Shown in pieces: positions 27,201-35,609 of a stretch of 64,000 nt of DNA (positions within the stretch are counted from its first letter, which is position 1; the number at the start of each line of letters is the position of its first letter). The position numbers and the translations under genes are program-made. Source of the stretch: Planctomycetales bacterium. GTDB lineage: Bacteria; Planctomycetota; Planctomycetia; Isosphaerales; Isosphaeraceae. The notes below the pieces were generated by a model that saw only the letters and a program-made list of their open reading frames with translations, was not told the origin of the DNA and did no database searches. The stretch covers positions 31,179-95,178 of the forward strand of contig DAIDKV010000022.1 in the NCBI GenBank assembly GCA_027449865.1, in the 5' to 3' direction.

Positions 27201-27919
27201 TCCCGCGGCGACATCGGCGCATCGACGATCCGACGGGAGAGGTCGCCTCCCTCGACCAGCTCAAACGACAGGTAGGGGCAGCCGGCCAGCTCGCCGATCT
27301 CGTAAATCTCCACGATGTTCGGGTGGTGCAGCCCGGCGGCAGCCCTGGCCTCGACCTTGAAGCGAGATAGCTCCTCGGGGCCAGTGTGCCCGCCGCGACG
27401 GGCCAGCTTCAGCGCCACCGTGCGCTGCAAGCCGAGGTGTAGCGCCCGATAGACGATCCCCATGCCGCCGGCGCCCAGTTCCTCCAGTATCCGATATCCG
27501 GGCACCGTCGGCAGGCCCGCCGGTGCCGGGGTTTCATCGTTCCACCCGCTCGCGAGGGCCCCATCGGAATCCCGGTGTTCCTCGCCGCCGGCCGGGCCCG
27601 GCCTCTCTTCGCTTCGACTCTCGTGGTCCTTGCGGAAATCGTCCCGTTCGAGGGCGTGATGAAAGTTGACCTGGAGCGCCAGTGCGTCGGCGAGCGACGG
27701 AAACCGCGACGCGAATTCCTCGAGCGAGGGGGATTCGCCGCAGTCCTCGCGGAGTAGGAACTCGCTATAGACCAGATCCAGGATGAGTTCGGCATCGTCG
27801 GCGAGCTCCGGGCAGGCACGGAGGTACGACTCGACCGGGGCCCTGTCGCCGGCCGCCCACCGCTCGGCCTGGTCAACCCTCAAGACGGTGACGACCTGCG
27901 AGAGCGTCAGTTCAGCCAT
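24245..27919 (-). CDS. Membrane Ser/Thr protein kinase with 15 WD40 repeats
   Basis: 1224 residues. An N-terminal region (1-135) contains an alpha-helical acidic segment typical of planctomycete kinases. The kinase domain is about 141-405: glycine loop GAGGMGIVY at 149-157, catalytic Lys171, HRDLKPAN at 262-269 and DFG at 282-284. A membrane helix is at about 428-453 (SLALAMVTAALAMVIALGV). After a linker, 15 WD40-type repeats follow (forms of AFSPDG...TGS-D-TARLWD), each about 42 residues, likely two seven-blade propellers plus one extra. The start overlaps the stop of the ECF sigma gene by eight bases, a common pairing. Outside the membrane the propellers may sense ligands or partners (inference). 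Confidence 0.92.
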   Translation of the reverse strand: MAELTLSQVVTVLRVDQAERWAAGDRAPVESYLRACPELADDAELILDLVYSEFLLREDCGESPSLEEFASRFPSLADALALQVNFHHALERDDFRKDHESRSEERPGPAGGEEHRDSDGALASGWNDETPAPAGLPTVPGYRILEELGAGGMGIVYRALHLGLQRTVALKLARRGGHTGPEELSRFKVEARAAAGLHHPNIVEIYEIGELAGCPYLSFELVEGGDLSRRIVDAPMSPREAGQLIEAIALAMHYAHERGVVHRDLKPANILLTPDGMPKIADFGLAKILARRDVQTCSGTVLGSPGYMSPEQADGNVRRVGPATDVYALGAILYELLVGSPPFCAATPLETLRRATTEEPIRPSRRRPGISRDLETIVLKCLEKEEGRRYASARELAEDLNRFLNDEPVRARPATPAERVWRWSRRRPSLALAMVTAALAMVIALGVSVSFALYHYRVANELRAHVRRSEARQRQIDRLTAELAYDYGQGLCEQGDVGPGMLWLVHGLKITAQAGNRPLEHAFRLNLAGWRPRLHPLRLRLQQKRPLLAAAMSPSGEIVATAEEGGHIRFWDVATGGEVGPAIEHPAAILSLTFRPDGRALLTIGSDQTTRLWDVATGRRIGASIRHDDAIFGTAFSPDGTQIATGILREARIWDVATGRPIGGPLRHDHVVRAIAFSPDGRTLLTGSFDRTARLWDVRHGEPIGIPLAHDDYVSSVAFSPDGRTLLTGCYDGVARLWDRASGRPRGKPMIHQHCVEAVAFSPDGTRVLTGCLDGTARLWEADSGEPLGAALRHQNSVSSVAFSRDGRTILTAGNDPAVQVWEVASLEGLAIRHDGFICKVLFSADGRRVLSASMDHTARVWDAATARPIGPPLRHDDVVRALAISPDGATALTGSDDGTARLWRIPSGRPIASPLRHQGAVRQVAFSPDGTAALTGSDDGTARLWRAATAEPVGLPLRHDGAVLAVAFSPDGRFALTGSSDRTARLWDAATGRPLFTPLRHEGSVLAVAISGDGKTALTGSSDRTARLWDTATGLPLLTPLRHDGPVSLVAFSPDGVTVITGGWDRLARLWDRKTGHPAAPPLRHDGRVRALAFSPDGCSVLTGSYDRMAQLWDKTTGRPIGPPFAHQRQVWFVAYSPDGRKALSGGQQDAAHLWKIPTPSDRPVEEIELETQVATGMELAKDGTLRLLNSHAWMASRRRLGILHHEFGNGDRSQQNDPNTRR

Positions 27920-28499
27920 CGGGGTCGCCACAGAGGTGGAGGGACCGGGCGATCCGCCGGATCGCCCGCGCCAGTTGCATCCGACGGGCCGGCACCGATC
28001 CCCCGACCCGGTTTGCGATCTCGGACCACTCCCAGCCATCGGCGCGAAGGTCGGCGAGTCGCCGCTCCTCGTCCCGCAACCGTGAGCGGACGGCATCGAT
28101 CAGGTCGCGGTCGGAGACGACCTTGCCGGGGTCCGGCACCCGCCCCTCAATGTCGAACCGCTCGATCGGCTCCGCCTCGTTCAGCCGGTTGTCGCGGCGA
28201 CGGGCACGCTGCCGACGCACCTGGAAGGCCAGCTTGTTCCGCGTCATGCCAACCAGCAGCCGGACGAGTTGGTCGGGGGTCTCGATCTCGAATTCGCCTG
28301 AGGACGCCCGTGCGAAGAAGCTGGCCAGCACCGACTGCGAGATGTCCATCGAGTCGAAGACGCGGAGCATGGCGCGGTCGCTCAGCCGCATCCGCACCTC
28401 GCGACGGATCAGGCCCTCGAAGCGCCGGACCAGCTCACGGGCTGCGTCCTGGTCCCCGTCGCGGATCCGCTGAACGAAGGAGCCGAACTCATCACGCAT
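27912..28499 (-). CDS. ECF-type RNA polymerase sigma factor
   Basis: 195 residues. Region 2 is represented by FVQRIRDGDQDAARELVRRF, LRVFDSMDISQSVLASFF and LVRLLVGMTRNKLAFQVRR; region 4 by ERRLADLRADGWEWSEIANR and GGSVPARRMQLARAIRRI. This type usually lies next to a Ser/Thr kinase gene in planctomycetes, as here, where its last eight bases overlap the kinase start. The kinase may control it by phosphorylation, with no classical anti-sigma factor nearby (inference). The ATG at 28497-28499 follows an in-frame GTG directly; neither has a strong ribosome site, so the start is uncertain. Confidence 0.85.
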   Translation of the reverse strand: MRDEFGSFVQRIRDGDQDAARELVRRFEGLIRREVRMRLSDRAMLRVFDSMDISQSVLASFFARASSGEFEIETPDQLVRLLVGMTRNKLAFQVRRQRARRRDNRLNEAEPIERFDIEGRVPDPGKVVSDRDLIDAVRSRLRDEERRLADLRADGWEWSEIANRVGGSVPARRMQLARAIRRIARSLHLCGDPDG

Positions 28500-28692
28500 C
28501 ACGTTGACCCAATCGAGAGCACTCCAGGGCAGACGATGAGGCGATCGGCATTTATATCCACGAGAGCGGACCTGATCAAGCACCCAGCCATCGATTCCGG
28601 GGGGATTCGCCGTATCAATGTGAGCGGGTAGGAGAAGATCGTACCGGTTGGAGACCTTGCATCACGCGAACTCCCCCGCATGGAAGTATCAC

Positions 28693-29757
28693 ATGCACAC
28701 CCAGGCCGCCGCTCGTCTCCTCACCTCTCCTGGCCGCCATCCCCGACCTTCGCAGCCGGTACGGCCGACGACATTCCCTGCCGGCTCTCCTCGCCGCGGT
28801 CTGCCTGGCCCTCCTGTCCGGGGCCAGGAGTGCGCGACGATCGCCCAATCGGCGGTCAATCAGGATCTCCCGCTGATGCATCGCCTCGGCCCTTGGCCGG
28901 CCCGTCTCCATCAGGGCTACGCCACAGAATGCCTTCGCCCTGAATGACAAATCAGTTCGGGGCTGCTTGGACGGCAAGGAGAAGATTGTGCAACTGCTCT
29001 CGCTGGTGGTCTCCGAATCGGGCCTGACGCTCGTCCAGGCGGCCGTCCCCAACGGCGATGGCGAAGAACAATGAGCACAAGGCGGCCCTCCGGCTGCTGG
29101 ATGGGCTGGTCTTGCCAGGGCGACTGATTGCGAATGATGCGATGTTCTGTCAGCGCGACTTCTGCCAGAGAGGGGCTCGTTGTCGGGGGCGATTCCCTTG
29201 TGTTCGTCGAGGAGAACCAGCCAACGCTCCTGCGCGACATCGAGGCGGCCTTCGCCCCAGAGGCGACGGGCGCCTTTTCCCCTTCGGCATCGGAGGATCC
29301 GGGATGAGGCCCTGGATACGGCATCGACAATCGACAAGGGGTACGGCCGACTTGCGCGGCGGGCACTGAGGGAGATCACGGCCCTGAACGACGACCTGGA
29401 TTGGCCGGGCGTAGCCCAGGTCAGGCGTATTGAGAGCGAGGTGGCGCGGGACGGGAAGACCTCGGGCGAGTCGCGCTGCATCATCACTAGCGTCCCGAGA
29501 TCCCGACCGGTTGCTGACCAGGGCACTCGGGCATTGGTCGATCGAGAACCGATTGTAGGACGTGCAGGACGTGACGCTGGGCGAGGATGCGAGCCGAATC
29601 CGCGAGGGATCCGACCCCCGCAGGTGATGGCGTCGCTGCACAAAGCGGCAATCGGCTCCTGGCGAGCGGCGGGGGCCACGAATATCGCGGAGTTGCTTGA
29701 ACGGAACGCATCACGAGTCGCCAACCTCTTCGCCAGGCTGGGCATCTGGAAACAGTG
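28693..29757 (+). pseudogene. Decayed ISAs1-family transposase
   Basis: Pieces of an ISAs1-type transposase can be followed across several frames. Near 28725-28845, LLAAIPDLRSRYGRRHSLPA and VCLALLSGARS; then ATIAQSAVNQDLPLMHRLG; then ALNDKSVRGCLDGKEKIVQL; KNNEHKAALRLLDGLVLPGR and LIANDAMFCQRDFCQ from about 29060; then VVGGDSLVFVEENQPTLLRD; and finally HWSIENRL before an in-frame stop, then DVTLGEDASRIREG and the C-terminal end near 29757. At least four frame changes and internal stops make it non-functional. Terminal inverted repeats were not identified. Confidence 0.82.
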
Positions 29758-30240
29758 AAAGACCTACCGCCGTGAGCATGCAGAGGGCTAAATTCGGGAC
29801 GTAAAATATTTCAGCATGTTGCAAGACAAGAGTTTGCATCGAACGCGTAGATTCCGTGGGGTTGGGCAATAAAGAGAAATACACTTCATCCTAAGAATGG
29901 TTCGTCGCTGATCTGTCCGCAACCGGTTGTCCCGTCATTGGATGGGTTGCATTTTCGTTCCACGGAATCTGCATCACTCCATACCCAAGCGAAAGCCACT
30001 GCCATCACTCCGGCCCGCGCCCAGGGCAGGTCGGCGAAGTCACGAAGAAATCCGGGGGAAATTGTGTTCGGCAGAAGTCGCGATCGCAATCGTAGTGATG
30101 GGGGAGCCACTCGAGGAACCCCCACTCGACGAACAGCGAGTCCTTGCTAGGTGACATCGACGTTGACGGTCCGATCGAGAAGGCGCCTACCCACGGGGAG
30201 GCCGGCGACTCGGTCCGCGCGCCGCGATAGGAGCGATCCC
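29758..30240. other. 483-bp AT-richer region with an 11-bp inverted repeat
   Basis: The segment between the transposase remnant and the lipoprotein gene is clearly AT-richer than the surroundings near 29800-29900. AGATTCCGTGG at 29849-29859 is perfectly inverted as CCACGGAATCT at 29960-29970. Whether this marks insertion ends, a regulatory site or chance cannot be told. An open frame on the minus strand (29886-30125) has no support. Confidence 0.4.
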
Positions 30241-30495
30241 ATGAGACCAAAGGAACGATTTTCCGCGGATGCTGTCCCCGGGATGCCTCCCCGTCGGCGG
30301 GCCGTGCCGGCGATCGCGGTGGTGATGGCAATGGCTCTCATCGCTGGCTGTGGCGAATCGACGGAGCCGACCATCGTGAACGTCCCGGCCGAGAAGGTCC
30401 CGCCGAAGGTGGAGAACCCCGTGCCGGCGGCCAGAAAGTTCGGCCCGAAGTATGGAGTGTCGCCGCAGATCGACCCCGGCGCCCAGAAGGGCTGA
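30241..30495 (+). CDS. Small predicted lipoprotein upstream of a DUF1559 gene
   Basis: 84 residues. The N-terminal basic region (MRPKERF...RRRAV) is followed by a hydrophobic core (PAIAVVMAMALIAGC) with lipobox LIAGC, so signal peptidase II cleavage and lipid attachment to the Cys are expected. The mature part is about 45 residues, Pro-rich and ends SPQIDPGAQKG. GGAG lies seven bases before the ATG at 30241. It precedes the DUF1559 gene by 162 bp on the same strand; such small lipoproteins commonly accompany DUF1559 genes in planctomycetes. Confidence 0.75.
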   Translation: MRPKERFSADAVPGMPPRRRAVPAIAVVMAMALIAGCGESTEPTIVNVPAEKVPPKVENPVPAARKFGPKYGVSPQIDPGAQKG

Positions 30496-30657
30496 ATGGA
30501 CACTCGCCCTGGCTGGGTGTGGATTCTCCTGCTCCTCGATTTCGACTCGATCGTCCCGGTCCCGGCTCGCGTCCGTCCCGCATGGGTGGGCGTCCCGGAG
30601 ATCCCGGGCGACGTCCGCCCTTCCCTCTGCCTCCTTCTCTCCCGAAAGGATCGTGCC

Positions 30658-31818
30658 ATGAGGAAGCGTCCTGCGCGGCGACCCGGCCGCGGCTTCACGC
30701 TGATCGAATTGCTCGTCGTCATCGCCATCATCGCCGTCCTGATCGCCCTGCTTCTCCCCGCCGTTCAGGCGGCCCGCGAGGCGGCCCGACGGGCCCAGTG
30801 CACCAACAACCTCAAGCAGCTCGGCCTCGGATTTCAGAATTACATCTCCACAAATGATTGTGTTCCGCCGTCGATGCCGGTTGCCACGTACAGCGGCGGT
30901 ACGGTGTCGTACCAGGGGGTCTGGGAGTCGTGGAGTCCCCATTCGATGATGCTGCCCTTCCTCGAGCAGCAGCCACTCTATAACTCCCTGAATTTCTCAC
31001 TGGCGCCTGACGGCTCGGTCTCCAGCGCCGGCTTCTATGGCGGCGAGGCGCAGTGGACAGGCGTTACGACGCGCGTCAAGGCCTTCCTGTGCCCTTCCTC
31101 CGTCCCACCCTCCGTGCAGGATTACTTCGGCAAGGGCGGCGTCAACAACAACCAGTATGCTGGGAATAATTACTTCGCTTGCGCGGGCTCGGGCCTCGAT
31201 CCGGATGCCGCGAACGACCCGGCCGACAATAATGGCCTGATGTTCTGGATCGGCACCGCCGTGAAACCCGTCACCCTGGCTGGGATCACGGACGGAACCA
31301 GCAACACGATCGCCTTCGGCGAATGGAAGATGGGCGATTTCAATACGGCGAAAGCCTCGCCCCAGGACATCATGCACTACCAGCAATTGCCGCCGGGGTC
31401 CAACTGGGGCTCGCCGCTACTGAACATGCCCTTCGGCGCCCAGGGCTTTCGGCAATGGCTGCAGGGCTGCGCTGCCATGTATCTGACGAGCGCCGACGGC
31501 AAGTCGGAGATGAATACCCTAAACCACAGCCAGATCGGCCGCGACTGGCACCAGGGCGAGATGAGTACAACCCTGGGCAATGCCCTGCTCCCCCCGAATT
31601 CCCCGTATCCCAATTGCAGCGGGGCCAGTTACGTCGGGGCTGGCCTCGATGGCGACGCGCCGGGGATGTTCACGTTCAGCAGCTATCACCCCGGCGGGGC
31701 CAACGCCGCCTTCGCGGACGGGTCGGTCCACTTCCTGAAGAACAGCACGTCCATGCTGGTCATCTGGCAACTCGGCTCGCGGGCCCAGGGCGAGGTGATC
31801 TCGGCGGACTCGTACTGA
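30658..31818 (+). CDS. DUF1559 family protein with type IV prepilin-like N-terminus
   Basis: 386 residues. The leader MRKRPARRPGRG is followed by FTLIELLVVIAIIAVLIALL, the class III prepilin signature with cleavage after Gly and Glu at position +5. AVQAAREAARRAQCTNNLKQ is the standard start of DUF1559. The globular domain follows, ending with FSSYHPGGANAAFADGSVHF, the family's C-terminal H-X9-DG type signature. The protein is presumably exported by a type II secretion/pilus-like machine and anchored in the membrane. Planctomycetes carry many copies. Start ATG at 30658 follows an AAGGA motif. The next gene, a TPR protein, follows after 74 bp on the same strand. Confidence 0.92.
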   Translation: MRKRPARRPGRGFTLIELLVVIAIIAVLIALLLPAVQAAREAARRAQCTNNLKQLGLGFQNYISTNDCVPPSMPVATYSGGTVSYQGVWESWSPHSMMLPFLEQQPLYNSLNFSLAPDGSVSSAGFYGGEAQWTGVTTRVKAFLCPSSVPPSVQDYFGKGGVNNNQYAGNNYFACAGSGLDPDAANDPADNNGLMFWIGTAVKPVTLAGITDGTSNTIAFGEWKMGDFNTAKASPQDIMHYQQLPPGSNWGSPLLNMPFGAQGFRQWLQGCAAMYLTSADGKSEMNTLNHSQIGRDWHQGEMSTTLGNALLPPNSPYPNCSGASYVGAGLDGDAPGMFTFSSYHPGGANAAFADGSVHFLKNSTSMLVIWQLGSRAQGEVISADSY

Positions 31819-31892
31819 TCGGAACCAGGCGGGTTTGGCGAGAGGGCCGGGTGGGCCCCGCGCCAAACCCGCTCGACAAGATCGCTCCCAGG

Positions 31893-33089
31893 ATGCCAAT
31901 GTCCATCGATTCGGAATGTCAGGGCGTCCCCGCGGCCCTTCCCTCGACGCCCCGGAGGCGACGCCTCACGACGATCGCGCTGGCGGTCGCCACGTTCGCG
32001 GCCCTGATGACGGCCGCCGTCCTGGGATGGACGGCCCTGGCCGGTCGGGGCCGGTTATCCCGTCGGGAGGCGCTCGCCCGGGCGACGGAGTATCTCCGGA
32101 GGGGCCAGCCATCGATGGCGCTCCGTGCCGTTCGGCCGATCCTGGACGCCGACCCCAACGCGGGGGAGGCTCTGGGACTGGCCGGGATGGCCCTGGCCAT
32201 ACTCGATCACCGCTCGGAGGCCCGGGACGCCCTGGAGCGGGCGCTGAAACGCCAGCCGAAGCAGCCGATGGCTCTGAAGGTCCTGGCGGCGATCCACCTG
32301 AGCACCGGCGATTATGAGCGGGGACTGGCGCGGCTCCGGGCGGCGGCCGAACTCGATCCCGGCGACCCGCGCCCCTGGCTCGCGATGGGGCGAGCCTACC
32401 AGGATCTTGGGCGGGACCCGGAGTCGGCCGACTGCTACCAGGCCGCCTACCATCGCGACCGCCACTGCCGGGAGGCACGCCTCGGACTGGTCGCCGCCGC
32501 CCTCCGAATGCATCGGACCGATCGGGCCGCCCCCCACCTCATCGAGATGCTCCGGGACGCACCGGAGGACCCCGAGGCACTTGGACTCGCCGCGTGCCAC
32601 GCAAACGAACTGGGCCATCCCGAGCAGGCCGCCGCCTTCGCGGCACGCGCCCTGGGCCGTGATCCCGATAACTTCGACGCCCTCCTCGCCCGGGCGACTT
32701 CCGCCTCACTCAAGGGCGATCCCCGGGGGGCCCTGCGGGATCTGGAGCGGGCGGTGGAAGTCAAGCCGATCAGCATTGCTGCTCTCCGACTGCTTGCTCA
32801 GGTCCAGTCCCGCCTGGGCCAGGCAGGCGCTGCCCGCCAGGTCCTGGCTCGCGCCCGAGCGATCGAGGAGAGCTTTGTCTTCTTCGATCGGCTCACGGCC
32901 GAGATCGCCCGGCGGCCGAACGACCCCGAACCTCGCTGGCGGATGGGGCAAGTGGCCGCAGCCGCGAACATGCCTGAGATCGCAGTCAATTCCTTCCAGG
33001 CCGCTCTCCTGCTAGATCCCGGCTGCCTGCCCGCCCGGACCGGACTCGCCGCACTCCGAAAGAACAACCCCGATCATCCACCGCAATAA
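31893..33089 (+). CDS. Membrane-anchored TPR protein
   Basis: About 398 residues. The N-terminus has a basic patch (RRRRLTT) followed by a hydrophobic helix (IALAVATFAALMTAAVLGWTA), probably an inner-membrane anchor. Residues from about 60 form at least eight TPR-like helix pairs with the usual W/L/Y-G/A pattern, for example DPNAGEALGLAGMALAILDH and DPRPWLAMGRAYQDLGRDPE. TPR proteins bind partner proteins; given its position after the DUF1559 gene, it may help assemble or retain the pseudopilin (inference). Start is ATG at 31893 or ATG at 31899; AGGA is better placed for the second. Confidence 0.8.
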   Translation: MPMSIDSECQGVPAALPSTPRRRRLTTIALAVATFAALMTAAVLGWTALAGRGRLSRREALARATEYLRRGQPSMALRAVRPILDADPNAGEALGLAGMALAILDHRSEARDALERALKRQPKQPMALKVLAAIHLSTGDYERGLARLRAAAELDPGDPRPWLAMGRAYQDLGRDPESADCYQAAYHRDRHCREARLGLVAAALRMHRTDRAAPHLIEMLRDAPEDPEALGLAACHANELGHPEQAAAFAARALGRDPDNFDALLARATSASLKGDPRGALRDLERAVEVKPISIAALRLLAQVQSRLGQAGAARQVLARARAIEESFVFFDRLTAEIARRPNDPEPRWRMGQVAAAANMPEIAVNSFQAALLLDPGCLPARTGLAALRKNNPDHPPQ

Positions 33090-33407
33090 GCCCGGCGAGG
33101 ACGTGGCAGGGATCGACAGGGTCTTGACGCCCCCGTTGCCTCGCGACCTCCTCAGTGCTACACCGAGGGCCAATCACGATAAGTAATGGGCCACTGGAGA
33201 GCGCGTTAAAACACCGTGAGCCAGGCGCAGGGGCGCCGTCCACAGAGACGCCGATCGGACGGAAACCGTAGGACGAGCCTCGTCCGCCGAAGGGGCCTGT
33301 TTACCCACGCGAGAAGACACCACGCGCCGGACCCGCGTATTTGAACGGGTGCCCGAACGATGTGGTATGATCGATAAAGCCACGACGCTACCTTGAGGAA
33401 TCCGACG
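33090..33407. other. 318-bp intergenic region with a candidate promoter
   Basis: Apart from the promoter-like sequence at 33341-33371 I see no gene, RNA or repeat in this stretch. Confidence 0.4.
33341..33371 (+). promoter_or_regulatory. Candidate sigma-70 type promoter
   Basis: TTGAAC at 33341-33346 and TATGAT at 33366-33371 with a 19-base spacer, longer than optimal. It lies 36 bases upstream of the start codon of the LEPR-type gene. Confidence 0.4.
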
Positions 33408-34130
33408 ATGCGACGATCGAAAACGCTCGCTCCCGGGGTGGACCCGGTCGAGCCGCGGGTCCTGCTGTCGTCCGTCCCGATGGTCCCGGTGCCGCCCGGG
33501 CTTCATGGGGTGGTCCGCGAGGTCCATCAGATCGTTGGAGAGCTGGCGAGAACGGGTCAGGTCCTCCGCGCCGAGATCCAGTTGACGCGCCTCTCCGCGC
33601 AAATTCCAGGTGGACCCGAGATCCTGGCGCCACACTGGCGGGCCGACCTGGGGATGTATCGGCCGTACATGAGAGGATCGGTCGGGGCGGTCCGTACGCG
33701 GATACTGGGTGACCTGTATGGATTTGTCCGCGTCGGGCTCCCGCCGGGCGGGGTTTTGCCGCCGCTGCCCTATCCCTCTCCAACTGGTCCGACCGGGCCC
33801 CTCCCTGGTCCGACCGCGCCGCTGGTCAGCCGGGATAGCGCCACGGTGGTCAACGACACCGGTTACACGCTCAGCATCACCGTTCGGCTGAACGCGCCAA
33901 ATGGGCCGTACATCACGCGGACGCTGCCGTCGACGTACGGTTCCTCGGCGTTGTTCGACTTCGGCTCCTCAACCGGCGGTTTCCTGACCATCTCCATCAT
34001 CCGGGCCGACAACATCCAGCCGCCCAATCAGTTCACCACCGGCCTCGACATGCCGATGAATGGTTACTACGGGACGACCTTCACCGTCTCGCTGATGGGG
34101 ACCCAGTACTTCAACGTCACTCCGCCCTGA
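33408..34130 (+). CDS. Exported protein with LEPR-like N-terminal motif, unknown function
   Basis: 240 residues. The N-terminus has VEPRVLLSSV, a variant of the planctomycete LEPRxLLS motif found on many exported proteins. No typical signal peptide follows. The middle is Pro/Gly-rich (PPLPYPSPTGPTGPLPGPT), and the C-terminal third has beta-strand segments (ATVVNDTGYTLSITVRLNAP, TTFTVSLMGTQYFNV) that suggest an Ig-like fold. GAGGA lies eight bases before the ATG at 33408. The last 14 bases overlap the end of the convergent Bcs1-like gene. Confidence 0.72.
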   Translation: MRRSKTLAPGVDPVEPRVLLSSVPMVPVPPGLHGVVREVHQIVGELARTGQVLRAEIQLTRLSAQIPGGPEILAPHWRADLGMYRPYMRGSVGAVRTRILGDLYGFVRVGLPPGGVLPPLPYPSPTGPTGPLPGPTAPLVSRDSATVVNDTGYTLSITVRLNAPNGPYITRTLPSTYGSSALFDFGSSTGGFLTISIIRADNIQPPNQFTTGLDMPMNGYYGTTFTVSLMGTQYFNVTPP

Positions 34131-35457
34131 GCCATCCGTTGGCCGGCTCGGCCTGCTGGGTCGAATCCTCGCCGTCGTCCTCGAAGATCGGTTCGTGAGC
34201 GGCGGCCTCGGGGTCGCGCCGGTGCCGGAGCAGATGCTCCTGGATCGAGGCCATCCCGACGCGACCGGGCGGGATCTGATCGGCGAAATGATCGGCGAGC
34301 TGGTTCAGATCCGTCGGGTCGAGTCGACATCCCCGGTAGAACCAGAGGAAGAGCCGGCGCGCCTGCTCGGGCGTCGCGTGGCCGAGCTCGATCCGGCGAT
34401 CGACCCGGCCGGGACGGATCAGCGCGGGGTCGAGCCGATCGGGGTGGTTGGTGGTCAGAAACAGCACCCGACCTTCCCGCGAGCTGACGCCGTCGAGCGC
34501 GTTGAGCAACCCGCTGAGCGTGACGCCGGTGTGCGACTCGGTCGTCCGCTGGTCCTTGAAGACGCAATCGACGTCCTCGATCAGCAGGATTGTGGCGGCC
34601 GGGAGGGCGTCGACGAGGGTCCGTAGATTCTCGTCGGACATCAGCTTGCTGCTGAGGCTCAGCGAGGCGACCGAGACGTTCAGGTCGCCGGCGACCGCGA
34701 GGACGGTGGTTGTCTTGCCGGTACCGGGCGGGCCATGCAGCAGGTATCCGCGACGATAAGGGATGCCGCGCTCGGCGTACCAGGCGGATGAGGCGTAGAA
34801 GTCGCGAAGGTCGTCGAGCAGGTCTTCAAGGGCGCCCTCGGCCAGGACGATCGAGCCGAGCGGCCGCTTGTGCTGCCAGGAGGCCGACGACCAGCCACCG
34901 CCCTGGACGGTCAGGATGTTGACGCCCGGCGTCTTCGGGAACGAGGCGGCGTGGGCCTCGGCCAGGATCGCCTCGACGAGCGTCCGGCTCCCGGCGATGA
35001 CCTGCAAGGTGAGGCATTCCTGGAACGCCGACGACCCGCCGTATTGAAGCTCGCGCCGGGTCCGATAGACGATCATCGGTCGGCCCCGATAGGTCATCAG
35101 GTGCATCCCGGGTGCCGGCGAGAGGAGGAACTTCGCCTCGGAGGCCGGGCCGGACGGCCGGTTGTATTCGGGGTCGGAATCGATCGACGGGTCGGGGTCG
35201 CGGGTGATCCAGGTGGTGGTAAGGCTCAGGTCTCGGGCGCGCCGGCAGTATCGGTGTTCGGCAAGCCACTTCTGGACCCAGGCGAAAGCGGGGTCGCGGT
35301 CGGGGATCTCGATCGTGATCGAGAACCGGCGCTCGAGGAACTCACGGATCTGCCCCGGCAGCCGGCGCAGGGTTGCGACGGCCGAGCCGAGGACCATCAA
35401 CGTGAGCCCGCCCGAGACGAACGGGTTGTGGTCGAGCGATTGGAGCAGGTCGAACAT
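34117..35457 (-). CDS. Bcs1-like AAA ATPase
   Basis: 446 residues with the order of mitochondrial Bcs1: a membrane helix at about 13-30, a Bcs1-specific middle region (about 50-210) and an AAA domain. RPLGSIVLAEGALEDLLDDL and RGIPYRRGYLLHGPPGTGKTT closely match Bcs1 family patterns; Walker A is 242-249 and Walker B with IEDVD is about 290-296. LLNALDGVSSREGRV, TTNHPDRLDPALIRPGR and ATPEQARRLFLWFY also match. In mitochondria Bcs1 moves the folded Rieske protein across the inner membrane; here no Rieske gene is close by. The gene ends with 14 bases of overlap with the convergent LEPR-type gene. Confidence 0.85.
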   Translation of the reverse strand: MFDLLQSLDHNPFVSGGLTLMVLGSAVATLRRLPGQIREFLERRFSITIEIPDRDPAFAWVQKWLAEHRYCRRARDLSLTTTWITRDPDPSIDSDPEYNRPSGPASEAKFLLSPAPGMHLMTYRGRPMIVYRTRRELQYGGSSAFQECLTLQVIAGSRTLVEAILAEAHAASFPKTPGVNILTVQGGGWSSASWQHKRPLGSIVLAEGALEDLLDDLRDFYASSAWYAERGIPYRRGYLLHGPPGTGKTTTVLAVAGDLNVSVASLSLSSKLMSDENLRTLVDALPAATILLIEDVDCVFKDQRTTESHTGVTLSGLLNALDGVSSREGRVLFLTTNHPDRLDPALIRPGRVDRRIELGHATPEQARRLFLWFYRGCRLDPTDLNQLADHFADQIPPGRVGMASIQEHLLRHRRDPEAAAHEPIFEDDGEDSTQQAEPANGWLRAE

Positions 35458-35609
35458 GGTGATCCGGCGCGAGCCGCTGGTCTCGGAAGTGCCCTTGATG
35501 CGTTCCCGGTGGGGAAGTCGGACACGAGCGCTGAGGGAGGGGTTCGCGCCTCGAAATGGCCGTTCTCGGGGCGTCGGCACGGACCGAGGCCCGCCGAAAC
35601 TCCCCTGCC

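Noticed and set aside
28615..29745. Long minus-strand open frame across the transposase remnant
   Set aside because: The plus strand holds identifiable ISAs1 transposase fragments in order; the minus frame shows no domain.
29886..30125. 79-residue open frame on the minus strand
   Set aside because: No ribosome site or recognisable domain, and the sequence lies in an AT-richer spacer after a dead transposase.
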